NCBI RefSeq assembly: GCF_001729745.1
Contig: NZ_CP017186.1
Location: forward strand, 3,968,001 to 4,032,000
Reading direction: 5' to 3'
Length of the DNA stretch: 64,000 nt
Source of the DNA: Enterobacter hormaechei subsp. hoffmannii
GTDB lineage: Bacteria; Pseudomonadota; Gammaproteobacteria; Enterobacterales; Enterobacteriaceae
Numbering within the stretch: position 1 is the stretch's first letter; every line of letters begins with the position of its first letter. Made by a program: the position numbers and the translations under genes. Of the stretch, positions 55,510 to 64,000 are shown one piece after another. The notes beneath the pieces were generated by a model, which was not told where the DNA came from, ran no database searches, and worked only from the letters and a program-made list of their open reading frames with translations.

Positions 55510-56181
55510 TTACTTCAAATCTGTAGTAAAGCGATCCCCTTTATAGCCGTAACGACTCGCCGGATAGAATTCAACTTTATTATCAGAGAAATTTGGTAAT
55601 GTTGTTTTTATCGAGGTGTGAGGAAGGATGTAGGTCTTATCCAGCACACCCGCTTTTCCTGAGGGTAATGTTTTAAAGGATGCCGTTATACGAACAACGT
55701 AATCGCTGGAATTGTTGATAACCAGGCCATCACCCTTTTTGTTCCATGTCAAAAATTTCCATGGCTGCGTCTCCTCAGGTAGACCCGCAGGATGAATTAC
55801 AACAGGAAGATCCTGGCGGATAGTCAACGCAACTTTATCTTCTCCTTTCTCCTTTGGAGGAATGCCTTCGAACGTGACGCGTTTAAGTTCTTCATACTTC
55901 ATGGGTTTGCTGGTTTGCAGCAGAAAACGCATTCGCTGTGTTTCCCCGGCGTCGACACGGACTACAGGTTGAGAAACGATTAAACGAATAGATTTATCGC
56001 TATCAGGTAAATCTACAATGTTTGTATAAAGCAATGCAGGTTGCGAATCCGTATTTTTAACATTCATACTGGCTTCGCCTTTTTGTGCATCGACTAATAA
56101 AACCGATGTTTCTGGAACCATACCGGTGGCACAACACTTTGTCGCTACAGCCAACAACGCAAGATATAGAATTTTCTTCAT
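55510..56181 (-). CDS. Periplasmic fimbrial chaperone
   Basis: 223 residues from the ATG at 56181 (GGAAAG upstream); the frame continues to 56214 without support. Signal peptide ends CCA-TGM. Two Ig-like domains with PapD-family features: MNVKNTDSQPALLY, VRVDAGETQRMRFLL (the strand that zips to subunits), EGIPP and LPVVIHPAGLP at the domain hinge. It corresponds to YhcA in E. coli. Confidence 0.92.
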   Translation of the reverse strand: MKKILYLALLAVATKCCATGMVPETSVLLVDAQKGEASMNVKNTDSQPALLYTNIVDLPDSDKSIRLIVSQPVVRVDAGETQRMRFLLQTSKPMKYEELKRVTFEGIPPKEKGEDKVALTIRQDLPVVIHPAGLPEETQPWKFLTWNKKGDGLVINNSSDYVVRITASFKTLPSGKAGVLDKTYILPHTSIKTTLPNFSDNKVEFYPASRYGYKGDRFTTDLK

Positions 56182-56328
56182 GACTTTCCACTCACATAAA
56201 TAAATAAAAATCATACCGGCATTATTTTTATTATTCTTGCGGCAGAGAAAGCTATTTTAATGCAAAAAAAGCGTGACAATGGCTTTTAAATACTCTAACC
56301 ATTGCCACGTTAATTAAGCGTTAAATTA

Positions 56329-57075
56329 TTAGAGATATACCAGACTAATGGTTGCGTTACCGTCCAGCGTAATTACGTCAGTCGTACCTAATACCGAGTT
56401 ATCCTGCACTGCAGAGGTAACCAGCAACGGCACGCTAAGCTGTTTGAAGGCTTTTGGCTGCGTGGTACCGGCTGTTGCTACGGTATTCGCTTTTTGGTAG
56501 CCCGTGCAGCCATTAAGCGAGCAGAGGTAACCCAGGCCTGGCGCAACTTTCTCCCAGGAACGCTGGCCTTCAGTGATGCTCCCTGTTACCAGGGTGTCAA
56601 CATTCGCGCCATCCGCTGTGACCGCTTCAGTATTGATGGCAACGGTGTAAGCACCAATGCTCACGCCAGCGGTGGTTTTACCCAGACCAAAGGCACCAGC
56701 GGTGTTGCTGAAGTCTGATTTATCCGTACCGCTACCTGCGATAAACGCGGTTGAAGACAGGTTAACGCGACTGTCCAGGCGGTTATCGGTGGAGGTAAAA
56801 GCAACGCTCATGTTGCTTTCGCAACTGATATTTAGCGTGATGCTTTTCTGCCCCAATTGTACCAGCTTGTTTGTCGCACCGGTCGGTGCAATATTTTGGT
56901 TCAGTACCGTTCCATAATCTACAACGCCGCCATCAGGCAGGGTCGGCGTACATGCAGCCGGGTTAATCGTACCGACAACTTTCAGCGTAACATCGTTAGC
57001 GGCCTGGGCAGCAAAAGCGGATAAACCGAAGGCTACGGCGACGGTTGCTGCCGAGAGTACTTTTTTAAATTCCAT
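56329..57075 (-). CDS. DUF1120-type fimbrial subunit, second copy
   Basis: 248 residues from the ATG at 57075 (GGGA nine bases upstream); the ATG at 57084 is too close to that SD. Signal peptide ends AQA-ANDV. It is closely related to the first copy (ANDVTLKVVGTINPAACTP, DGGVVDYGT, closing LDGNATISLVYL). It has two additional cysteines (GYLCSLNGCTGY) in the variable region around residue 200. Separated from the chaperone gene by about 147 AT-rich bases. Confidence 0.82.
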   Translation of the reverse strand: MEFKKVLSAATVAVAFGLSAFAAQAANDVTLKVVGTINPAACTPTLPDGGVVDYGTVLNQNIAPTGATNKLVQLGQKSITLNISCESNMSVAFTSTDNRLDSRVNLSSTAFIAGSGTDKSDFSNTAGAFGLGKTTAGVSIGAYTVAINTEAVTADGANVDTLVTGSITEGQRSWEKVAPGLGYLCSLNGCTGYQKANTVATAGTTQPKAFKQLSVPLLVTSAVQDNSVLGTTDVITLDGNATISLVYL

Positions 57076-57124
57076 TATTTTCATTTCCCGATTTATTTTC
57101 TACAGCATTTAGCAATAACGAATA

Positions 57125-57865
57125 TCAAAGATAAACAAGGCTCAGCGTGGCATTACCGTCAAGCGTGATAGTATCGCCTGTACCCAATACAGTGTTGTCC
57201 TGAAGCGCAGTTGTAATGCGTAACGGCATATTCATAACTTTAAAAGCTTTTGGTGTGGTGGTTCCCGATGCAGCAGCCGTAAAGACACGTGTCTGGCCTG
57301 TGCCACTGTTAACTGGTGCAAAAGCACCCGTACTGGATTTTACCCAGGTATAATTTGATGTATCGGTACCTGTGGCTGCAATGAGATCAGCGACAACACC
57401 ATCTGTTGTTGTATTAACGGGATCTGCTGCAATGACATAGGAGCCAATATTCACACCCGCACTCGTTTTACCCAAGCCATAGGCGTTTCCTGAAGCGTTA
57501 GCATTTACATTATCGAAAAACCCATTTTCAATATAAGCGGCGCTCCCCAGGCCCACACGAGTATCATGGCGGTTATCCGTAGAAGTCACCCCAACGCTGG
57601 TATCGCTGTCACAGGTAATAGTGAGAGTAATACTTTTAGCCCCCAACTGAACCAGTGTATTCGCCGTGCCAGTGGGATTGATGGTAGAAGCTGGCATTGT
57701 GCCATAATCTACCACTCCACCGTTTGGCAGCGAGGGTACGCAGGAACCAGGAACGATATTACCAATAACTTTCAACGTCACATCATTAGCAGCGTGTGCA
57801 TTTGACATGGCGAGGGCTGCACAAATAGCAGCAGATGAAAATAATTTTTTAAAAGTGATATTCAT
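57125..57865 (-). CDS. DUF1120-type fimbrial subunit, first copy (likely major pilin)
   Basis: 246 residues, AAGGAC ahead of the ATG at 57865. Signal peptide ends AHA-ANDV. Cys pair in GSCVPSL and ITCDSD, Ser/Thr/Asn-rich body, terminal strand LDGNATLSLVYL. As the first, promoter-proximal gene with a strong ribosome-binding site it is the best candidate for the major shaft protein. About 50 bases separate it from the second copy. The two probably arose by tandem duplication. Confidence 0.82.
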   Translation of the reverse strand: MNITFKKLFSSAAICAALAMSNAHAANDVTLKVIGNIVPGSCVPSLPNGGVVDYGTMPASTINPTGTANTLVQLGAKSITLTITCDSDTSVGVTSTDNRHDTRVGLGSAAYIENGFFDNVNANASGNAYGLGKTSAGVNIGSYVIAADPVNTTTDGVVADLIAATGTDTSNYTWVKSSTGAFAPVNSGTGQTRVFTAAASGTTTPKAFKVMNMPLRITTALQDNTVLGTGDTITLDGNATLSLVYL

Positions 57866-58077
57866 AATTTGTCCTTAAAAGAAAATCCGTTTTTGTTAAC
57901 GCACATATATATTTTCACAGGGTGATATCGGATACAATCAAATTAAAATAAAACATTATTGAAGATAAATTTAACTGTCCTACAGAAAATAACCCAACAA
58001 GATTAATCCCATGCCAATTAATAGACCGATATCTTTTGCAAAGACACAAGTTTTTTAGAGAGTAATTTTATGCAGAA

Positions 58078-58107
58078 AATAAAAAAACCTGCACAGTTGT
58101 GCAGGTT
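58078..58107 (-). terminator. Terminator downstream of sspB
   Basis: Minus-strand AACCTGCACA-ACT-GTGCAGGTTTTTTT: a near-perfect 9-10 bp stem with a T-run, ending sspAB upstream of the fimbrial promoter region. The DNA between here and 57866 is very AT-rich and probably holds the fimbrial promoter; no convincing -35/-10 pair stands out. Confidence 0.88.
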
Positions 58108-58133
58108 CGGAAAAATATTGTGCTTTATGAAGT

Positions 58134-58637
58134 TTATTTGACGACACGTAGTGCCGGACGACCACCGCGCGGAGGCGGATCGTCATTAGGGTCATTGTCG
58201 TCGTGATGATCGGGTTTATCGCCATCAATCACAGACATTACCGTGTCGCTTTCACGTTCATCGGATGTCCCATCATCGTTCAGGCTGGCGACCTCTTCAT
58301 CATAAGCCGCTTCCGGTTCGAACATGGTACCTGCACCGTTTTCACGGGCGTAGATAGCCAGAACCGCAGCCAGCGGAACGGAAACCTGACGCGGCACGCC
58401 GCCGAAACGCGCATTAAAGCGCACTTCGTCGTTCGCCAGTTCCAGGTTACCCACTGCACGTGGCGCAATATTCAGTACAATCTGTCCGTCGCGTGCGTAT
58501 TCCATTGGAACCTGCACGCCCGGCAACGTCACATCCACAACCAGGTGCGGCGTGAGCTGGTTATCCAGCAGCCATTCATAGAAGGCGCGCAGCAGATACG
58601 GACGGCGTGGTGAAAGTTGTGACATTTCCACAGTCAT
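58134..58637 (-). CDS. sspB: ClpXP specificity-enhancing factor SspB
   Basis: 167 residues. Adaptor that brings ssrA-tagged proteins and N-RseA to ClpXP. The N-terminal substrate-binding fold (SPRRPYLLRAFYEWLLDNQLTPHL) is followed by a long acidic linker and the ClpX-binding XB tail RGGRPALRVVK. The linker (residues about 115-155) differs most from E. coli. The ATG overlaps the sspA stop (TAATG). Confidence 0.97.
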   Translation of the reverse strand: MTVEMSQLSPRRPYLLRAFYEWLLDNQLTPHLVVDVTLPGVQVPMEYARDGQIVLNIAPRAVGNLELANDEVRFNARFGGVPRQVSVPLAAVLAIYARENGAGTMFEPEAAYDEEVASLNDDGTSDERESDTVMSVIDGDKPDHHDDNDPNDDPPPRGGRPALRVVK

Positions 58638-59275
58638 TAGCCTCGGCCGAGACGCATTTCGCGCTCCGGTTCAGTTAAGGATGCCAGGAAAGAGTCGCGT
58701 TCGAATACGCGAGTCATGTAGCCTTTCAGCTCTTTCGCGCCAGGACCGCTGAATTCTACGCCCAGGGTTGGCAGGCGCCACAGCAGCGGTGCCAGGTAGC
58801 AATCTACCAGGCTGAACTCATCGCTCAGGAAGAAAGGTTTTTGACCAAATACCGGCGCAATCGCCAGCAGCTCTTCACGCAGCTGTTTACGCGCAGCATC
58901 CGCTTCTGAAGAGGAACCGTTAACGATAACGTTCATCAGCGAGTACCAGTCTTTCTCGATACGCTGCATGTACAGGCGGCTTTCACCACGCGCAACAGGG
59001 TAAACAGGCATCAGTGGCGGATGCGGGAAACGCTCATCCAGGTATTCCATAATGATACGGGATTCCCACAGGGTCAGCTCACGATCCACCAGCGTCGGTA
59101 CGCTTTGGCTCGGGTTGAGATCGATCAGATCCTGAGGCGGGTTATCCTTTTCCACATGCTCGATCTCAAAACTGACACCCTTCTCGGCCAGCACGATACG
59201 AACCTGATGGCTATAAATGTCAGTAGGACCAGAAAACAGCGTCATTACCGAACGTTTGTTGGCAGCGACAGCCAT
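58637..59275 (-). CDS. sspA: Stringent starvation protein A
   Basis: 212 residues, glutathione S-transferase fold without transferase activity. It binds RNA polymerase with sigma-70 and lowers H-NS levels during stationary phase and acid stress. N-terminal domain MTLFSGPTDIYSHQVRIVLAEKG and the surface loop (PHPPLMPVYP) that contacts polymerase are conserved. Operonic with sspB. Confidence 0.97.
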   Translation of the reverse strand: MAVAANKRSVMTLFSGPTDIYSHQVRIVLAEKGVSFEIEHVEKDNPPQDLIDLNPSQSVPTLVDRELTLWESRIIMEYLDERFPHPPLMPVYPVARGESRLYMQRIEKDWYSLMNVIVNGSSSEADAARKQLREELLAIAPVFGQKPFFLSDEFSLVDCYLAPLLWRLPTLGVEFSGPGAKELKGYMTRVFERDSFLASLTEPEREMRLGRG

Positions 59276-59582
59276 GAAAACCTCCAGGTATATTCAGAAT
59301 TTTTACTGCTACCAGCCCAACGGGGCCAGCCAGATGATGTATCGCCCATCCCAGAGAAAACACATTGTTCAAGAATCGAACAAAAATCGAGTATTCACCG
59401 ATATTTGGGCATAAAATTGGATGATAGTTTACCAGATTTTGATGGCTTTGTGGTGAGGGGATGCCGGAAATGTGGAAAAAGAGAAGATATATGAAATGTT
59501 ACTGTGGATAACCTGCGCATTATCCATAAAAAAACCCGCCGAAGCGGGTTTTTCGCCAATCGTTCTGCGTAAGCAGAATAGA
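59276..59582. promoter_or_regulatory. sspA upstream region and rpsI tail (307 bases)
   Basis: The left half in gene direction is the sspA promoter region. An inverted repeat TTGTTC-AAGAATC-GAACAA (59365-59383) stands out as a possible operator. The other end has the rpsI terminator AAACCCGC-CGAA-GCGGGTTTTT (59528-59554). No gene seen. Confidence 0.5.
59528..59554 (-). terminator. Terminator downstream of rplM-rpsI
   Basis: Minus strand: AAACCCGC-TTCG-GCGGGTTTTTTT, a stable UUCG tetraloop hairpin with seven T's. Confidence 0.92.
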
Positions 59583-59978
<396 letters not shown>

Positions 59979-59990
59979 CTATAATCCCGA

Positions 59991-60506
<516 letters not shown>

Positions 60507-60569
60507 CTACCCCTTCGAATAGCACATGCCGACACATAGAAAGTTTCGGGAAAAAAACCTTCTCGTAAC

Positions 60570-60596
60570 GTGGGGTCGCAAGATTATAGAGAAGTT
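60570..60596 (-). promoter_or_regulatory. rplM-rpsI promoter and leader start
   Basis: On the minus strand TATAAT (60584-60589) is followed by CTTGCGACCCC, a GC-rich discriminator typical of stringent promoters. The -35 is poor. The leader to the rplM start would be about 155 bases and holds a seven-T run and short hairpins that could carry L13 control. Confidence 0.65.
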
Positions 60597-60659
60597 GAGG
60601 TCAAAGATCGACCCTTAAATGTGATTTGGGATGGGTTTTTCGGGGCTACGTATTGTGCG

Positions 60660-60830
60660 GTCTGGTGCCCTCACCCCCAGCCCCTCTCCCACGGGGAGAG
60701 GGTAGCGTTTGTTAAGGTCTGGTGCCCTCACCCCCAGCCCCTCTCCCACAGGGAGAGGGTAGCGTTTGTTAAGGCCTGGTGCCCTCACCCACAGCCCCTC
60801 TCCCACGGGGAGAGGGTAGCATTTATGGCA
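60660..60830. repeat. Three tandem copies of a 57-bp palindromic repeat
   Basis: Units start at 60660, 60717 and 60774. Each contains CCTCACCC-C-CAGCCCC and the palindrome CCTCTCCCacGGGGAGAGG, then GGTAGCGTTTGTTAAG. Copies 1 and 2 differ at one or two bases; copy 3 diverges at its end, where it meets the zapE stop codon (60823). The core is a widespread enterobacterial REP-like palindrome. 57 is a multiple of three, so it reads through as a false repetitive peptide (PHPQPLSHGER). Confidence 0.92.
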
Positions 60831-61947
60831 TATGCTCACGCTTGAGGTACTCTTCGCTCTGCATCTCTTGCAGGCGCGACAGGCAGCGCTGGAACTCAAA
60901 CTTCAGGCGCTCGCCCTGATAGATCTCATATAAAGGCACCTCGGCACTGACTACCAGCTTGACGTGGCGCTCATAAAACTCGTCCACCAGCGCGATGAAG
61001 CGGCGCGCTTCGCTCTCCATGAGTGGGGTCATGACGGGCACATCCCATAACATAACGGTATGGAACAGACGCGAAAGCGCAATGTAGTCATGCTGGCTGC
61101 GGGCGTCCACGCAGAGCGTTGCAAACGAGACGGCCAGCGTCTGGTTCTCTACGCCAAGCGTCGGCAACGGACGATGATTAATCTCCAGCGCTGGCGCGTT
61201 ATCCCGCGGCGCCCCTGCCAGCGCCAGCCAGAGTTTATCCATCTCGCTGGCTGTGTCGGCGTTCAGCGGTGAAAGCCACAGGTGCGCCTGCGTCAGCGTG
61301 CGCAAACGATAGTCGACGCCAGCGTCGACATTCATGATGTCGCAGTACTGCTTAATGGCATCTATGGCTGGCAGGAAACGCGCCCGCTGGAGACCGTTGC
61401 GATAAAGCTCATCCGGCGGGATATTTGAGGTCGCCACCAGGGTGATCCCACGCGCAAACAGCGCTTTCATCAGCCCCCCCAGCAGCATCGCGTCCGTAAT
61501 ATCGGAAACAAAGAATTCGTCGAAGCAGAGTACGTCCGTTTCCGCCTTGAAGCGGTCCGCCACGATTTCCAGCGGGTCGGTTTCGCCCTGGAGCGCCGTC
61601 AACTCCTCATGAACCCGCAGCATAAAACGGTGAAAGTGCAGACGCTGCTTACGCGTGCCGGGCAGGCTCTGGTAGAACATGTCCATCAGCCAGGTCTTAC
61701 CCCGCCCAACGCCGCCCCACATATATAAGCCACGAACCGGTGCGTTTACCGTGGGCTCTTTTTTGCCCAGTAAACGGCCGAATGCCGCCTTCAGCCCACT
61801 GCTCTGCACCGCATCGGCGGGTTTCGCCAGAAGCTCCTGGTAAATCGTGTCCAGGCGGTTTACCGCTTCAAGCTGGACATCATCCGGCTGGTGTGTGCCC
61901 TCACTCAGGGCGAGTTGGTAACGCGATGATGGGGACAGGTTTTGCAT
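60823..61947 (-). CDS. zapE: Cell division ATPase ZapE
   Basis: 374 residues, AFG1-like P-loop protein. Walker A GGVGRGKTW near residue 73-81, Walker B VLCFDEFFVSD, sensor LVATSNIPPDELY. In E. coli ZapE associates with the Z-ring during stress or anaerobiosis and has reported quinone-related and secretion links. The 3' end abuts a repeat array. Confidence 0.96.
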   Translation of the reverse strand: MQNLSPSSRYQLALSEGTHQPDDVQLEAVNRLDTIYQELLAKPADAVQSSGLKAAFGRLLGKKEPTVNAPVRGLYMWGGVGRGKTWLMDMFYQSLPGTRKQRLHFHRFMLRVHEELTALQGETDPLEIVADRFKAETDVLCFDEFFVSDITDAMLLGGLMKALFARGITLVATSNIPPDELYRNGLQRARFLPAIDAIKQYCDIMNVDAGVDYRLRTLTQAHLWLSPLNADTASEMDKLWLALAGAPRDNAPALEINHRPLPTLGVENQTLAVSFATLCVDARSQHDYIALSRLFHTVMLWDVPVMTPLMESEARRFIALVDEFYERHVKLVVSAEVPLYEIYQGERLKFEFQRCLSRLQEMQSEEYLKREHMP

Positions 61948-62136
61948 GATGTTATTGTTATTCCTTTAGTTAAACCTCATCAGCGGTCGTGGCTGATGAA
62001 AAAAAGGCCGTTCTACACTACGCGATGATACGTCAGGATTCCACTTCTGCGGAAATAGCGGTTATAGTGGCATAATCAGGCACAGGCAGGAGCCGAGCCA
62101 ACACCCTACGGAACAACAAGACAACGGGAGAAGTTC

Positions 62137-62535
62137 ATGACCTGGGAATATGCGCTAATCGGTTTAGTCGTCGGCATCATCATTGGTGCTGTGGCCATGC
62201 GTTTCGGTAACCGCAAATTGCGTCAGCAGCAGTCACTGCAATACGAACTGGAAAAGAACAAAGCCGAACTGGAAGAATACCGCGAAGAGCTGGTCAGCCA
62301 CTTTGCCCGTAGCGCTGAGCTGCTGGACAACATGGCGACAGATTATCGCCAGCTCTACCAGCACATGGCGAAAAGCTCCAGCAGCCTGCTGCCGGAAATG
62401 ACCGCGGAGAGCAACCCCTTCCGCAATCGTCTGGCGGACTCTGAAGCCGGTAACGATCAGGCACCGGTTCAGATGCCACGCGACTATTCAGACGGCGCGT
62501 CCGGCCTGCTGCGCGGTGGCGTAAAACGCGATTAA
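62137..62535 (+). CDS. zapG: Z-ring associated protein ZapG (YhcB)
   Basis: 132 residues, DUF1043. One N-terminal membrane helix (about 3-22, WEYALIGLVVGIIIGAVAMRF) followed by a coiled coil (LRQQQSLQYELEKNKAELEEYREEL) and an unstructured tail. E. coli YhcB/ZapG coordinates cell division with envelope and phospholipid/LPS synthesis. Divergent from zapE. Confidence 0.95.
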   Translation: MTWEYALIGLVVGIIIGAVAMRFGNRKLRQQQSLQYELEKNKAELEEYREELVSHFARSAELLDNMATDYRQLYQHMAKSSSSLLPEMTAESNPFRNRLADSEAGNDQAPVQMPRDYSDGASGLLRGGVKRD

Positions 62536-62557
62536 TCGCACAACCTGAATAAATTTT

Positions 62558-62587
62558 ACGGGCGCACCTTATGCGCCCGTCCTTTCT
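62558..62587 (+). terminator. Terminator downstream of zapG
   Basis: ACGGGCGCA-CCTTA-TGCGCCCGT, 9-bp perfect stem followed by CCTTTCTT. Confidence 0.82.
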
Positions 62588-62705
62588 TCCCGTCCCCAGC
62601 TATTATTTAGTCAAACACCTCATTGTTCAGCGGTTGAAAATTCAATAACATCAAGATGTTTTTGGGGCCGTTCTTTTTCATTCCAGGATACGAGAGTCAG
62701 CATCG

Positions 62706-64000
62706 ATGAAGAAAAAAAACCAGCTGTTGAGCGCCTTAGCGTTAAGTGTCGGGTTATCTCTCTCGGCGTCCTTCCCCGCCAGTGCGGCACTACCTTCGCA
62801 GGTGCCAGGACAAGAAGCCATTCCCAGCCTTGCGCCGATGCTTGAAAAAGTCCTGCCTGCGGTAGTCAGCGTTCAGGTGGAAGGGACGGCACGCCAAAGC
62901 CAGCGTATTCCCGAAGAGCTGAAGAAATATTTTGGCGAAGAGGCGCCGGATCAGCAGGCTCAGCCGTTTGAAGGCCTTGGTTCAGGCGTGATTATCGACG
63001 CGGCCAAAGGCTATATCCTGACCAATAACCACGTGATCAGCCAGGCTGATAAAATCAGCGTTCAGCTGAACGATGGCCGGGAGTTTGACGCCAAACTGAT
63101 CGGCGGTGACGATCAGAGTGATATCGCCCTGCTACAGGTGCAAAACCCCAGCAACCTGACCCAGATCGCCATCGCCGATTCCGATAAGCTGCGCGTGGGT
63201 GATTTTGCCGTCGCGGTCGGTAATCCGTTCGGTTTAGGGCAGACCGCCACCTCCGGGATTGTCTCTGCCCTGGGGCGCAGCGGCCTGAATCTCGAAGGGC
63301 TGGAAAATTTCATCCAGACCGATGCCTCCATCAACCGGGGCAACTCCGGCGGTGCGCTGCTTAACCTGAACGGCGAACTGATCGGCATCAATACCGCTAT
63401 CCTCGCACCAGGCGGCGGTAGCATCGGGATTGGTTTTGCCATTCCGAGTAACATGGCTAAAACCCTGTCTCAACAGCTGATACAGTTTGGCGAGGTTAAG
63501 CGCGGGCTGCTGGGCATTAAAGGCATGGAGATGAGCGCCGATATCGCCAAAGCCTTTAAGCTCAACGTCCAGCGCGGGGCGTTTGTCAGCGAAGTGCTGC
63601 CCAACTCAGGCTCTGCGAAAGCGGGCGTGAAATCCGGTGACGTTATTGTCAGCCTGAACGATAAACCGCTGAGCAGCTTCGCTGAATTACGTTCGCGTAT
63701 TGCCACCACGGAGCCTGGCGCTAAAGTGAAGCTGGGCCTGATCCGCGAGGGCAAACCGCTGACCGTGGAAGTGACACTGGACAAGAGCACCTCCTCTTCC
63801 GCCAGTGCAGAACAGATCTCCCCGGCGCTACAGGGTGCAACGCTGAGCGACGGTCAGCTTAAAGACGGCACGAAAGGCATTTCTGTCACTGCCGTTGAGA
63901 AAAGCAGTCCAGCCGCGCAGGCAGGTTTACATCAGGACGACGTGATCGTGGGCGTGAACCGCACTCGCGTGCAGTCTATTGCCGAAATGCGCAAGGTGCT
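62706..64000 (+). CDS. degQ: Periplasmic serine protease DegQ, partial at 3' end
   Basis: HtrA-family periplasmic protease and chaperone. 431 residues are visible before the window ends; about 455 are expected, so the end of PDZ2 is missing. Signal peptide ends ASA (about residue 28). The catalytic triad is H109 (NNHV), D139 (SDIAL) and S214 (GNSGGAL). PDZ1 is at about residues 260-350 and PDZ2 from about 365. It lacks the long Q-linker/Cys loop of DegP, which separates the two. In E. coli degS follows. Confidence 0.96.
   Translation, partial: MKKKNQLLSALALSVGLSLSASFPASAALPSQVPGQEAIPSLAPMLEKVLPAVVSVQVEGTARQSQRIPEELKKYFGEEAPDQQAQPFEGLGSGVIIDAAKGYILTNNHVISQADKISVQLNDGREFDAKLIGGDDQSDIALLQVQNPSNLTQIAIADSDKLRVGDFAVAVGNPFGLGQTATSGIVSALGRSGLNLEGLENFIQTDASINRGNSGGALLNLNGELIGINTAILAPGGGSIGIGFAIPSNMAKTLSQQLIQFGEVKRGLLGIKGMEMSADIAKAFKLNVQRGAFVSEVLPNSGSAKAGVKSGDVIVSLNDKPLSSFAELRSRIATTEPGAKVKLGLIREGKPLTVEVTLDKSTSSSASAEQISPALQGATLSDGQLKDGTKGISVTAVEKSSPAAQAGLHQDDVIVGVNRTRVQSIAEMRKV

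Noticed and set aside
57924..58033. GATATCGG...CCGATATC inverted repeat flanking the fimbrial upstream region, considered as an invertible switch
   Set aside because: Only 8 bp, centred on a 6-base palindrome common by chance, and no recombinase gene nearby.
60660..60830. CRISPR array
   Set aside because: The repeats are directly adjacent with no unique spacers, the whole unit repeats, and no cas genes are present.
60570..60845. 91-residue frame with repeats PHPQPLSHGER
   Set aside because: It is the 57-bp repeat read in frame; no ribosome-binding site, and this peptide is a known false annotation from REP-like palindromes.

Overview
The window is chromosomal DNA of an enteric gammaproteobacterium in the Enterobacteriaceae. 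Nearly every gene has an obvious E. coli counterpart of almost the same length. Gene content (dacB-linked PmrAB-like pair, codBA beside gltBD, single-chain dihydroxyacetone kinase) fits Enterobacter or a close relative (Lelliottia, Leclercia, Kosakonia). Genus is my inference from memory of gene orders; no marker gene in the window fixes it. I saw no phage, transposase, integrase, plasmid gene, tRNA, rRNA or CRISPR array.

Layout. 1-4.2 kb: folP (partial), ftsH, rlmE, yhbY and greA, with a GraL-type leader RNA. 4.2-7.3 kb: dacB followed by a PmrA/PmrB-like two-component pair. 7.4-13.6 kb: obgE, yhbE, rpmA, rplU, ispB, sfsB, murA, ibaG. 13.7-21.4 kb: an envelope-building supercluster, mlaFEDCB (phospholipid retrieval) on the minus strand and yrbG-kdsD-kdsC-lptC-lptA-lptB (KDO synthesis and LPS export) on the plus strand. 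21.5-25 kb: rpoN-hpf-ptsN-rapZ-npr, the sigma-54/nitrogen-PTS operon. 25-29 kb: mtgA, elbB, the ArcZ small RNA and arcB.

29-41.5 kb holds lptG, lptF, pepA, holC, valS, yjgM, ahr, a dihydroxyacetone kinase and yjgR. In E. coli K-12 the homologues lie about a quarter of the chromosome away (near 96 min), while arcB and yhcC are neighbours, so this block marks a rearrangement. It places all five lptABCFG genes within 12 kb. Its right edge is tight: yjgR and yhcC overlap tail to tail.

41.5-51.8 kb is nitrogen metabolism: yhcC, gltB, gltD, then codB-codA under an apparent PurR box. 51.9-57.9 kb is the main accessory region, a six-gene chaperone-usher operon with three DUF1120-type pilins, a 176-residue minor subunit, a chaperone and an usher. 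It corresponds in position to the gltF-yhcADEF region of K-12 but runs in the opposite direction, and the nan genes found there in K-12 are absent. 58-64 kb returns to core genes: sspB, sspA, rpsI, rplM, a 57-bp triple tandem repeat ending at the zapE stop codon, zapE, zapG and degQ (cut by the window end).

Most of the window is a conserved core. The fimbrial operon is the least-characterised system and the best candidate for new biology. The other points of interest are the rearranged block, the two regulatory RNAs and the repeat array. All homology statements rest on recalled E. coli sequences, not on searches.
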